The notes under the pieces were generated by a model. It was not told where the DNA came from. It did not search any database and was given only the letters and a program-made list of their open reading frames with translations. DNA of 64,000 nt. Source: Adiantum capillus-veneris. Its lineage: Eukaryota; Streptophyta; Polypodiopsida; Polypodiales; Pteridaceae. Of the stretch, positions 9,601 to 20,204 are shown in pieces. The stretch covers positions 170,771,740 through 170,835,739 of the forward strand of contig CM043944.1 in assembly GCA_014529385.2 (NCBI GenBank), in the 5' to 3' direction. Positions within the stretch are counted from its first letter, which is position 1. Each line of letters begins with the position of its first letter. The position numbers and the translations under genes were made by a program.

Positions 9601-11339
9601 TTTTGAAGGCTAGGGTTACTCCTCTAACCATGGTTGGGTTAGATTTTCAGCAATTTATCTAATTTCTTTTACTTGGAATTATCAAGAAGTTGGTGGGGAA
9701 AGAGAGAGGAGAGAAATGGAGGTGATAGGACTTTTCATAGTGGGTTAGTGTTAGTAGAGTTAGTATTAATTTACAAATGGAATTGGATATCTACAATGGG
9801 AGTATCCATGTAGGATACAAATAAGGAAGAAAAACTCTTAAGAGGTAAGAAAAGGTGGATTTCTTACAAGGTTGATGCTCCAAGTGTCTTGAGTAGGGCC
9901 AATTTTGACGCTTGTTGACGGTCCACTAGCTTTGACGGTACATTTTTTCTCCACTCTTGACCTTCCTTGAGAGACAAGGTAATTGAAGCTGAGTAATCAA
10001 CCACCATGATGCTGTCTTTTAAGAGAAGAGGCTGAATTTTGTGGTTTTTTTGATAGATATGGGTAAATTGGAGGAGGAAAAATGAGACTAGGTGGTCAAT
10101 TTTGGAATGGAATTGTGTGTGGGAGGTATGAGTTCACCATGGTTTCTCTTATTCTTCAAGGTTGAGGAGAAGGTGAGTAGGGTGCAGAGAGGAGTGGTGA
10201 GAGAGGTGGGGATGATGAGTGGAGAAGTGTGTGTGAAAGAGGAAAATGATAAAGTGGAAGAGAGAGTGTGGCTGCATAGCATGGGAAAACTGGGGTCCAC
10301 TAATAAAATCATAGCTCACAGCTCGTAGCTCAAAAAAATATGAAAAAATTTGAGGCAAAAGTTCAGCCCACGAGCTACAACTTTTGTTTGTATCACCTTT
10401 TCAAATTCGGAGAGCAAGTGAACTTTAAAAATTCAGCAAAACCGACCGTTTTTTTCCACTGCACAAGGTCCTTGTGGGGTCCTTCTTTGGATGATTCTTT
10501 TGAATACCTCCAAGAGTGAGCCCTCCATAGTGCATGTATGCATGCCACCTACCCTTGACCTTATTTGGTAGGTCTATAATTGAAGATATTGTTGAGATTA
10601 TGATATAAGTTAATAGTACAACTAAGAAAATCAAATATTGAGGGGTCTAAAAAATATGTACATGTCAAATATAAATAATATAAGTGGAAAAAAATATAAA
10701 GGGGTCAAAAGAAATCTCTCTCATTATGAGGCTACCATAAAAAGATAAATATTTTTGGTGTTCTAATTTTTTAGAAAAAAAAACAAAATAGATGTAGGAA
10801 GGGAAAAATCACAATAGTGAAAAAATATACACATAAATAAAACTAGTTTTTTTGGATTTTTGTTGGGGTGGAGTTACACCAAATATAAGAGAAGCTTACA
10901 TGAAAATATTTCTATATGGAATAAAGAGTATGAAAAATGGTAAGAAAAAATTGTGGTAATGGTGAGGCAATGTACAGAGCATAAATAGCACACACCTAGG
11001 TAGAAATATTTAAATAAATACCAAAATAATTATAAAAAAATCTTTTATTTAGGCCCTATATACAAAGAAATATTTACATACGCATGGGCCATAGTATACT
11101 TATATTTTTTATTTTATTTTATTTTTTTGGCTCAACTAGCCCAATGACTAGCTAATTGAGGGTTTTTTAAGAAGATATGGGAAAAGTCCCGTGACTCACG
11201 CACGCCTATGTACAGTGAAATGGTAGGGATAGCCACAGTGTTTGGGTGATTTTGGTAGGGTGAGGTAACTCACTGTGGCAATTACAAAGAGCCGAAAAAA
11301 CGGCTATCAGTAGTTACGTTGTGGATCGAGAGTCTGGAT

Positions 11340-11648
11340 ACACAGGGGGACATTGCTTCTAGAGTGTCCAATAACCTCGGGGAGCTTGGTCGTTTCTTCC
11401 TCCAAGAGTCACAACATGATTGGCTACGGACCAAGAGAAGGAGAAGCGACTACATTGGGGCATTGCCTCCTTAAGGAAGATGCAGGAGAGGCACCCAAAT
11501 AGTCTCGAGATGGATGACCAGATGCAACAAGCTTGACAGGAGCTGATCTCCATTGAGGAGTGATGCCATAAGATTTTCTACCATCGATAGGCATCTCAGG
11601 GGACCCATGTGGGCAACATAGTTATTAAGAGGTTTTTGAGACGGTGGG
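11340..11648 (+). pseudogene. Possible LINE ORF2 fragment (weak)
   Basis: A plus-strand frame, with stops and one frameshift, reads as a basic helical segment (LRKMQERHPNSLEMDDQMQQA), then ISIEE, then FYHR, then V-G-N-I-V-x-K-R-F, and after a shift FETVG. This order resembles the linker between endonuclease and reverse transcriptase in plant LINE ORF2 proteins, where a G-D-x-x-[ST]-K-x-F motif is usual. No endonuclease or polymerase motif is present. It is bounded on the left by the Tat element and on the right by the copia LTR. It could also be a chance open stretch. Confidence 0.28.
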
Positions 11649-11859
11649 TGTTACCATATACATGTGGTAGTAATATGTGTGAACACGCTTAGGACCGTTG
11701 GGGCATTTTTCCCCCCCATGCATTGTATATATGCCGATCACTCTAGGGCTAACTTATCTTTCCATTGCACACCAAAAGTAATACACTCTCTGTTGTGTTC
11801 CTTGAGCTTCCTTCATCTTCTCCAAGCTGTGTGTGTTTCCTGTAACCCTAATTCCAACA
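11649..11859 (+). repeat. Probable 5' LTR of a Ty1/copia element
   Basis: The segment runs from TGTTACC to CCAACA, has a TATA-like TGTATATATG at about 11724, and is followed two bases later by TGGTATTAGAG (11862-11872). That differs by one base from the initiator-Met primer site TGGTATCAGAG used by copia elements. A copia Gag follows on the same strand. The left boundary is a guess from the TG start, since no second LTR copy is in the window. The stretch 11874-12185 is untranslated leader. Confidence 0.55.
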
Positions 11860-12185
11860 ATTGGTATTAGAGTAGGTTGCGTCCTCTCGAGCTTAGTCGC
11901 CAACAGTTCCAACACACGCCTGCTCACTTTCTCTGATTTTTGTGAGCTTTGGAGAGCATCAATAGGTCGACAAATATTTCAGATTTGGGCTTATTTTGGC
12001 CTCCATTTCCACTACAGACACTACTGTTCAAGCTATTTTTTCATTTTGTGCAGAATTTCTATCGGTGCCGTTTTTTGCATGATAGGTCCCTTGCAATATT
12101 TTACGGTTGTGCTATATAGCACGTGTTGTTCTTTCTTTGTTTCTCCTCTTTTTGGAAAATTTTCACATCAGGTGCATCATTTGCC

Positions 12186-12649
12186 ATGGTTGACAATAAC
12201 ACAGATGTGTTCAAGATGTTTGCTGCTGCCGAGGATAGATTGGATGTGGAAAAATACCCTATGTGGGCTTATATGATGCAACATGTTCTTATGTCAAAGG
12301 GCATTTGGAATATTGTGCAAGGCATTGATGTACATCCTGGTTTTGAGGATGCAGGCGATGTTGAGGATGTTGCATGTTTTGGTGGCAGGATTGCTGCTAC
12401 CAGGGCTACTTTAGCTACGATTGGCAAGCTCATTAGGATGTAAAAGATGCGCACGATCATGTATTGATTGCCTTTTTTATGAAGCGCACTATTACTCCTC
12501 ATATTTGTTCAATTTACAAACAAGCTTGGGATATTCTGGCTGGTCTTTATGCAAGTCACAATGAGGCTAAAATTGCATTGCTGCGTAAAGAGCTGGAGTC
12601 AAAGACTATTCGTGAGGAAGATGAGAGGGCTGAGCAGAATCTTCCATGA
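12186..12649 (+). pseudogene. Ty1/copia Gag fragment
   Basis: From the ATG at 12186 the frame gives a typical copia Gag N-terminus: YPMWAYMMQHVLMSKGIWNI, with the W-x-x-x-M pattern, then a stop after about 86 codons. In a shifted frame it continues with the A-W-D-I-L-x-x-L-Y-x-x-H and L-R-K-E-L motifs of the same Gag (UBN2-like) family. It ends abruptly at about 12645, where minus-strand copia sequence begins. Gag packages element RNA; this copy is broken by at least one frameshift and by truncation. Confidence 0.7.
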
Positions 12650-13410
12650 ACACAAAATCCCGTGAGACCAAGATACTCTTTGTTTGTGGATGGTACAACC
12701 TGTAACCTTTGATTTCAGTACTATAAAAAGAAAAAATGCATTAGACAGCATTATCATCCAATTTTCTACATTGTGTTTGTGGCACCAAAGCATAGGCCAA
12801 ACAACCAAAAACACGCATGTGATCAATAGATGGCCTTCTATCATGCCATGCTTCATATGGATTCATAGACTGCAAAGCTTTTGTAGGGAATCTGTTAAGT
12901 ACATAAGTGGCACACATGATAGCCTCAAGCCAAAATGAATGTGGCAAAGCTTGACTTTTGACCATACATAGTGTCATTTTCGTAAGCGACCTGTTTTTTC
13001 TTTCAACAACACCATTTTGATGAGGTGTATACGGCACTGTACATTGGTGTTTTATCCCACGACTAGCCAAAAATGCATTAAATTTCATCAGACATATACT
13101 CCCTCCCTCAATCGGAATGGAGGGTGTCCATAGGACATTTAGAGACATTTTCAATTATAGCTAGAAATTGCTTGAAGCACATAAACACTTCGGATTTTGA
13201 TTTAAGTGGATACACCCATGCATGGCTAGAGTAATCATCAATGAAAGTCACAAAGTATAGGTAATTGCCCAAGGACAGAGTTTGCATGGGTCCACAAACA
13301 TCACTACGCACAAGCTACAACCTGCATATAGCCCTAACTGAGTTATAAGGCTTGTATGTACCATCTATGCTATACAACTTATCTTTATCAATTTTATTTC
13401 TTGCATGTAT
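12640..13410 (-). pseudogene. Ty1/copia integrase fragment, opposite strand
   Basis: Reading leftwards, the frames give SDVCGPM and FIDDYSSHAWVYPLKSKSE, then HQCTVPYTPHQNGVVERKN, with the catalytic Glu in VVERKN, then FWLEA, YVLNRFPTK, RVFGCLAY and finally SKGYRLYHPQTK. This is the integrase core and its C-terminal part in the order usual for Ty1/copia. The first part is one frame shifted from the second. The zinc-binding N-terminus and all of reverse transcriptase are missing. The fragment abuts copia Gag on the opposite strand, so this is a rearranged junction and not one element. Confidence 0.8.
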
Positions 13411-13680
13411 CTCATAGTGGTTGTAAATCTTATGAATGGTGTATAGCTCACAACTATAAAGCTAAGCTCAACTATGTAGATCTTGTCTACTACATAGCTC
13501 ATATAGTTGGTGTGTAGCTCACAACCATAAAGCTAAAGCCCAACCATATGGCCCTTGTCTAGTTAGCTCACAAAGCTCACCTTTTATTGTGTAAAGTTGA
13601 TCAAAACCATAATTTTTTGTAAGAGAAGCCTTGGTATATTTTGTGATAATTTTCCATGCTTAGAAGGCTACATCCAAAAA
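13411..13680. repeat. Imperfect short tandem repeat, unassigned
   Basis: Two to three degenerate copies of a unit of about 80 bases (GTGTAGCTCACAACCATAAAGCTAA and variants, here shortened to GTAGCTCACAAC) lie between the copia fragment and the palindromic repeats. No coding potential is seen. Confidence 0.5.
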
Positions 13681-13700
13681 GATGAAAAATTTTACCAGAA

Positions 13701-14309
13701 GTAAATAATCGTGATTATTTGCTTTAGTCCCATTTTTCAACTTTTTTTACCAACCCAGCATATCACTAGTTTTAGCATGTTATATTAAGCCCACAAATCC
13801 AATTTGGTAAGATTTGGATCATGGAAGTGAAAATTGTGGCCAAATTTGCAAAGTCAGTCTGTAGACACAAAATTGTTGACCATTTGAACAAGGATTATCC
13901 AAACTTGATGGAACTTGGCTAGGGAGCTTAAGTTGAGTTGTTTAACCAATTTGTGTTACGATTGTGGCAAAAATTATTTACTCCTGCATAAAAATAGCAG
14001 GAGTAAATAATCGCAATTATTTACATCTGCTAGAAAATTGGACATTTTTGCACATTTGAGTATACCACAAGGTCAAGCATATCAAGTAGACACCACACAT
14101 CAAATTTGGTGAAGTTTGGGTCACAAAAGTGAGACTTAAGCCACATTCTTGAAAATTGAGTCTGCAGACACGAAACAATTGATAACTTGGACAAATCTTG
14201 TTTAAACTCAGTGAAACTTGTCCAAAGACCTTAACAAGTTGAATACTTGGTAAAACAAGCCAAAAAGTGTAAAAATTTGAGAAAAGTAAATAATCGCGAT
14301 TATTTACTT
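13701..14309. repeat. Tandem repeats of about 290 bp carrying a palindrome
   Basis: Three units start at palindromes 13701-13722, 14003-14024 and 14284-14309, spaced 302 and 283 bp. Each palindrome is built on the half-site GTAAATAATCG and its complement; the third is perfect over 26 bp. Between them a diverged shared sequence recurs (a GGTAAGATTTGG or GGTGAAGTTTGG block, then TCTG[TC]AGACAC). The same palindrome with the same spacing occurs at 48966-49563. Confidence 0.85.
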
Positions 14310-14719
14310 CTGATACATAGAGACACCATTTTGGACTTTTGAGTTTGTACAGTGTTAGAACAACATAATACAAGACCACCGGTCAATTTTGTTTCAATCG
14401 GATCCAAATTAGTGCATGTTCACTCAATTTTTAAGTTACAGATTAGTCCTTTGGCTTTTTTGCAAAAGAAGATTCTGAAAATCTCAATTGTTGCTGACTC
14501 AGCTCAAATTGAAGTGATACACATAGACCAATCACAATAGCTAGCAAGAATTGTACAGTCTTTGTGAAAGAATAGCTAACTTGATTAAAATTGATACATG
14601 AATCAGGTTGCAGACAAGGAATTGAAAGCTTGATAGAAGTTGCAATCAAGTCAAGTGGAAGAAGCTGATAACAAGTCAATCCGACGGTAAGTACTCTATC
14701 CAGGGCTTCACAAGTCTAT

Positions 14720-16560
14720 ATGAACCTTAGATCTGGTCCTATACTAGTAAATCAAGGCATATTTGGAGAGAATGCTAGTAGAGTATCCACCGAAGAGAGT
14801 GTGAATCAAGGCGATCACTTGGACACTATCTTTGAAGAAGTCTTAGACACTTATTCAGAATCAGCATCTGAAATGTCTTCCTATTCGACTCATTGAGGAA
14901 AACTGGAACGACAGTGCGGTATAAGCACATACTCACCTTTTATAAGACTAATCACCATGGAGCTCAGGTTTACATGGATCCTAATGAAGAGTATGCTATT
15001 TGCATTGATGACCATGACATAGAGTTTGAAGAGGAAATCAGGGCAAACAAACAAGGAAAAATGTATATGGATAAAAACGAAACTCAGTATTTACCAGTTG
15101 AAAACCCTGATGTGATAGACAAATGGGGGTTAGAAGTAAATACTATAATTCTAGATGTGGCAGCAAAAGAAGGACCACCACCTTTAGAATTCAAGGGATA
15201 CGATCAAGTTGATTTGAAGCCTTTGAAATGGCTCATCACGGATAATCCGACGATCAGATTCTATTGTTGGGAGGATAGAAAAGTCAAAGATCTTCTATGG
15301 ACTTCTCATGCCAACTCAGGACACTTGACACCCATAAAGATCATCTATATTATCAAAATCAAAGACAAGGGTTCAACAGATCTACCAACCTACCTATTTA
15401 GGGATTGTTATAACAATAATTTTGTTATGATGAGTCCTGAAGAGGTGGAACAAACCAAATACCAAGGGTACTCCATAAGGGATTGGATATTGGGCCAAGG
15501 ACCAGAAACTATTCCAAGAGATGAACTCCGAGAGAGATCTTTTGCGAGTAATGCTGAAAAAACTGAAACTGCCTCATCACGAAGAAAACCAAGTGACACT
15601 AAAGCCAGTCCAGGATTACACGAGTCACTATTTCCAACAGTCTGGTTTGAAGGACTCGGAAGAGGACCAATTGCCAGGAGACCGGGAGTTGAACCAAATA
15701 GACATGTCAGACCAGCTGATTTTCAAACATGGATCAAAAAATATAGTGGATCTGGGGATCCATATGACCACTTAGCAAGCTTTAAACAAGTGCTAATAGC
15801 AAAACGCATATTTGATTTCCATACTCAGTTCAAGGGATTTGGAATGACTTTAGAAGGAAAAGCACTGACATGGTTCTAAAACATTCCACGGAGGTCAATC
15901 ATGGACTTAAATACATTAGCTCAAGGATTTGTAGCTGCATGTTTCAAAACGGGGATCAAACATAACACTGTAGCTCAATCTATAGCTTCAAACAAAAACA
16001 AGGTGAGTCTGTTGGGGATTGTGCAACTAGAATAAAACAATACATTGCAAGATTCCAAGAACTAGAAATACCTGCAGAAGAAAGATTAGTATCATTGTTT
16101 CTAGAGGGACTGCTAAACAAAGAACTTCATGCTATATTGTATAGCAAGAAATATATGACCCTAGAAGAGTGTGTGCCAGATGCTATTGACTTAGGAGACA
16201 ATTGTGATATTTTCAATGAAGAAGATGTCCCTAAGGATAATCTAAGGATAATCAAAGTGAGAAAATAGCATCCACCAAACCAACACAAGTGGGAACAGCT
16301 ACTACAACACCGCGCTTACAACCATAGAAGACATACTCAAAAGGATGAATGAAATGATGAATAACATGCAAAAAGCACCTATGAGGGGACCAGGCAAGGG
16401 ATACCTCAACGGGGACAACCAATTAGGCCACATAAATGGTGTGCAATTGAGGGCAAATAGACCAACCATGAGACCAATGAGTGCTATTACCGACCAAATT
16501 ATGATGGGAATGTTCAGTGCCTATGAGGCCACAAGGACAACCCATGTACAGATATCAGTC
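14720..16560 (+). pseudogene. Gag of gypsy copy 1
   Basis: The natural start is ATG 14720, giving MNLRSG, the usual opening of Gag in this group of plant gypsy elements. A TGA at 14894 ends that frame; the main frame then runs open to 15879. Its N-terminal 200 residues are an acidic extension not seen in the other Gags here. The conserved Gag core (about 15710-16150) has the pattern YSGSGDPYDHLASF, FKGFGMTLEGKALTWF and, after a frameshift, FLEGL. A further stop near 16268 precedes a Met- and Pro-rich region. At least three disruptions make it non-functional. Confidence 0.75.
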
Positions 16561-18160
16561 TAATATGGCCCCAACTCAAAGACCACCGATGGGTATGGAA
16601 AGACCTCAACCTGTGTTGTGTCTTAACCTCCATATCCTGAACATAATTTAGTGCCTATAAAGTACATGCATTCATAAGGAGTCACATATGAACAAGCACT
16701 AGTGCCTGTTACACCCTATGTTGAGCCTAGTCCATCTACAGTAATGGTAGAAGGAGACTGGTATAATTCACATCCACCACCAATGGAAGAAACTGTGACT
16801 TATACTACACCATAGCTTGCACCAATGTACTATGTAGCTAATCAAAGTGTTAGACCTTTGATGGTAAGACAAATGATTAAGCCAAGAACTGGGAACTGTC
16901 ATAACTGTGGTGCAGATGATCACTGGAAAAATGAATGCCCACAGCCTGACAAGAATATTAAGCGAATTGAAGCTTTTTGTATACAATGTTGCAAAAAGGG
17001 AGGACACTTCTCTCAAGATTGTCCAAACAATCCTTTAAACAAGGGTAAAGCAATAGTAAACGTAGTCCAAGTGATACCTAGTAGCTCATTGGAGAGTGAA
17101 CTTATTGTTCCAATCAAGGTAATCACCAGAGCTCAGGCTAAGAAAAAGAAACATAACTCCTCTGATGATTCGGAGAATACTAAAATTTCCTCTCAAAAGA
17201 CCAAGAGAAGCAGAAGCAAAACGTATGAGATAAGAAAACAGAAACAAAGGCTGAAATCCAGGAGAAAGCCAAGAAACTATTCCAAGAAAAAGTGAAAGAA
17301 ACTGGAAGGAAAATCAAGGAAACCACAGTGAAATCTGAAGGATTAATTTTGGTAGACAAATTTTTGAGCCAATCAATGCAGCCTTGGAAGCTTACCAAGC
17401 GGGACTTAAAGCAGGCCAAAACATGGAAAACAAATGGAAAATCTATCCTTCTCTAGATATGGAAGTAGCTAAGCTTGAAGCTTATCAAAATCTGGTAAGA
17501 ATTACTAAAGAGATGCTAGAAAAACAAAAACCCAAGCTCAAGAGTATAGCAAAACCTGAGGAGCTTGTGGAAGGAACATGTAAAGAGAAATTTGAAGTGG
17601 TGGTAGAATCCCACCTTGAAACTCAAGAGCTAGAACTCACAGTGCCTAACATTGAAGATGCCTTAGATGGAATTCCATTTGTAGAAGAAGACTGGCCAAG
17701 ACACTTGTGGGAAAAAGTTAGAGAGATTAATGATGGAGCCTAACTTTGAAGTCAGCTCCTATAGAGGAAGTTTGGTCAGACAATCTACCTCCTGATATGG
17801 ACATGGAATTAAAATCCTTGTATGGGGATTGCAACTCTGAAGCTTCATTAATGTCTAAACCAAAAACTGTGGAAACATTACCCTCTTACTTGGGAGATAA
17901 CAAAGACGAATCCATAGTGTGTAAAACCACTGAGATAAAAAGAGCAGAACAGACCCTAGAGGTAGACAACATCCATTCAATCATGTCTACACCCATTCAA
18001 TGCACTCTTACTTTAGGAGAACTGTTAAAAATCAGACCATATTTATGGAATGATCTACATAAAACTTTAAAGAAGGTGGGGATAACAGGGCTAATCGTGA
18101 AAAACATAGAAAAATTGAAGAACAAATTGGATAACAAAGAGATTAGACCATCCCAATGAA
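16561..18160 (+). pseudogene. Nucleocapsid knuckles and linker of gypsy copy 1
   Basis: Two zinc knuckles lie at about 16889-17025. The first, CHNCGADDHWKNEC, is canonical CX2CX4HX4C. The second, CIQCCKKGGHFSQDC, has one extra residue before His. A Lys-rich stretch follows (about 17130-17295), then, after shifts, an acidic linker (17384-18159) containing WSDNLPPDMDMELKSLYGDC. The same linker is found at 40200-40740 in gypsy-2. The linker has no recognised domain. It leads into the protease. Confidence 0.7.
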
Positions 18161-19950
18161 CAAAGTTGGAGAATACTACGAAGGGGAAGAAGAAAAAACA
18201 ACCCTTCCTGTGAAATATAACAATATAGAAACCATGGCAATACTGGATAGTGGGGGCAGGCATAGCCATAGCCATGAAAGCAGTATGGGAATCATGGGGA
18301 AAGCCAGCCATTAGACAAACTCGAATGAAATTGTGTAACATTTAATGGCCTAATAACTTGTGTGTAGCGGAAATTAACATGAACATAGTGGGCATTTCAT
18401 TAGAATAGATTCCTAATGAGAATTACAAGAGTGCTTGGGTGGAGAGAGCAACAAAAATCATAACACCTAGTTAGATAGCATCAACAATACTTTCAAAAGA
18501 GAGAGAAATTAAGCTATTGACAACAGTTGAGGACCGGATTTGCATGGAGCCGGTCCCCCCTCCAAAAGGCTTTGTATTATGGTTTCTCCCATCAAGAGAG
18601 ACATTGTACAATACAATTCTTTGTGTTCCTTCAAGACTAGCTAGTGCAATGAAGATGAAAGCTTCATGCACTAAGCAAAACACTTAACAAACAAAACTTT
18701 AATTATCCCCGTTCTCAGACCCAAGACCTCACACACCTTCGAAGATGGTGAGAGCTAGCAGGGTATGAGAGTAGATTGAGAGGAAGAAGGAGTATCTTAT
18801 GAGAAAGATGTACATCTCCTCACATAATCACTCATATTAGCATAGATTTAGCTTAGTAATTAGCTTGGTAGAGGAGATGAGCATGCATTGAAGCTTGGCT
18901 CTTGGTTGGATTTGCATCCACATGCCAAGAGTGTGTCATTGTAGGATTCTATCTCACAAGCTTAGAGTAGGTGATGAGCTCTCCATTAAAGCTTGGGAAG
19001 AGATAGTCTTCTCTTTCTTCACACATGAGATTGTGTGAGTGTGTGTGTGATAATGCCTTGCAAAAATCATCCCCCCCTCTCTCTCTTGGGCGAGCCCTCT
19101 TGCTATTTGCTCTTGCTGAGCCCTCATTGGCTCTCCCCAAGTCAAGACAATGATTATTAAGCAGCATAAGTGATAGCCTTCTGACATGTGTCCCCCTTTC
19201 CCCTTTTGTGAGAGCTTTAGGCTATTAAATAATTAAACTAAACTCTCATTGGACCCCTTTGCCTCCTGGCCAATAGGAATCAGGCAAGCCATTGGGCTCC
19301 TGAATGCTCATTGGACCCCTTGTGAGACTGCCCAATAGTCTTCTAGGAGACTTAATTCTCATTGGTTTATTTTATTAAATGTTTTTAAATTAATTAAACT
19401 AGATTTAATCTAGCTTAATTCTCATTGGTCCACCTCCAAGGCCATCCAGTAGGAATTGGGCACACCTTGTGGGCATCTGGGCTAGGGAGCTAACATGTGT
19501 CCCTAATTCCCTTTGTGTAAAGGGAGCCTGTGTGTGTGTGTGCCTTTCTCTCTCATCCCCTACCTTTAGGGCTCGCCCCCTCATGTGTAGGGATGTGTGT
19601 TGACTTTGGAGAGCACACAAAGCATCCAATTCCCCCTAAGCTTTAACCCTTTGGACACAACCTTTGAATTTTGGAACCTTAGCATTTTGGAAGTCTTAAT
19701 GGGCTGAACCTTAGGGTCTTTTTAGCCTATTGTTGCACATGGCTCTTTTGCAGATGGCCCCCCCTTTGGATCCCTATTTTCCCTCCTTTGGATCCCTTCT
19801 GTGGCTGGTCTGCTGGCTTAACCAATATTCTAGCTTTTTCTCCCCTGGCACTTCCCCACATTAAATGATCAGTTTAATATGAGAAAATCATTTAGGAGAA
19901 TTAGATATTGATTATTATGACAAATTGCAATTGGTTGATGGACACATCAA
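18161..19950 (+). pseudogene. Retropepsin start of gypsy copy 1, split by a solo LTR
   Basis: METMAILDSG encodes the catalytic Asp motif; a one-base insertion after it breaks the frame. Coding resumes past the solo LTR at 19923 with LQLVDGHI, matching LQLADGHI in gypsy-2 (near 40952). Homology then ends at about 19950, where chromovirus leader sequence begins. Confidence 0.72.
18334..19922 (-). repeat. Solo LTR (1589 bp) with AATTG target duplication
   Basis: The plus strand runs TGTAAC...ATGACA, so both ends are TG/CA. It is flanked by AATTG on the left (18329-18333) and AATTG on the right (19923-19927), a perfect 5-bp target duplication. In sense (minus) orientation it begins TGTCATAATAATC and matches the first 75-100 bases of the chromovirus 3' LTR at 25032. 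A later block (CTAAAAAGACCCTAAGG) also has a counterpart there. It therefore belongs to the chromovirus lineage and inserted into gypsy copy 1, then lost its internal region by LTR-LTR recombination. Short open frames inside are not counted as genes. Confidence 0.9.
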
Positions 19951-20204
19951 AAGACTCTACCATAGGGTGCTATAGATTTTTAGACTTGCCTACGGCTTTA
20001 TCATTATTGAGCCATAAGAAGTCCAAAAGGAGCTATCCTCAGCAACTCTGCAATGTTAGACCCACTCCACTACTCACTATAATTAACCAATTCGAGCTGT
20101 GGGTGTAGATACTTAAGTGCTGATTTTCAAAGGCTAAGAGGAGTAGCAACAAAGGTTTTGAATTGCCAAAGAGTACACTAAGTAAGCATACAAATTTTGT
20201 TAAC

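Larger units (their letters stand above)
1..11309 (-). mobile_element. Young Tat-type Ty3/gypsy LTR retrotransposon, cut by window start
   Basis: The element reads right to left. It has a 5' LTR on the right (8612-11309), a primer-binding-site candidate (8591-8608), four small ORFs, one open gag-pol frame (6946-1667), a polypurine tract (1639-1654) and a 3' LTR (1-1638, incomplete). The visible LTR copies differ at about half a dozen bases plus one 3-bp indel over about 1.64 kb, so the insertion is recent by the usual LTR-divergence argument. The inferred LTR begins TGATAG in sense orientation. The right flank starts GTAGT (11310-11314); the matching target duplication would lie outside the window. 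The second, archaeal-type RNase H places it in the Tat lineage. The intact frame and near-identical LTRs suggest a copy that may still be competent. Confidence 0.92.
8612..11309 (-). repeat. 5' LTR of the Tat-type element (about 2.7 kb)
   Basis: The part 9669-11309 is confirmed by the second copy at 1-1638. The part 8612-9668 has no second copy in the window and is assigned from the TATA box, the primer-binding site and continuity. U3 is about 1.7 kb and AT-rich. R/U5 is about 0.95 kb and contains a (GA)n array on the plus strand, which is (CT)n in the transcript. In sense orientation the LTR starts TGATAG. The inner boundary near 8612 is less certain than the outer one. Confidence 0.75.
13681..19950 (+). 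mobile_element. Decayed gypsy element copy 1 (5' part: leader, gag, start of protease)
   Basis: On the plus strand, in order: palindromic tandem repeats (13701-14309), leader, Gag from ATG 14720, zinc knuckles, a long linker and the start of a retropepsin. The solo LTR 18334-19922 interrupts it. Past about 19950 similarity to the second copy of the family (gypsy-2, 30107 onward) stops, so everything from mid-protease onward is missing. Frameshifts and stops run throughout. I could not place its LTR ends or a primer-binding site. Confidence 0.7.
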
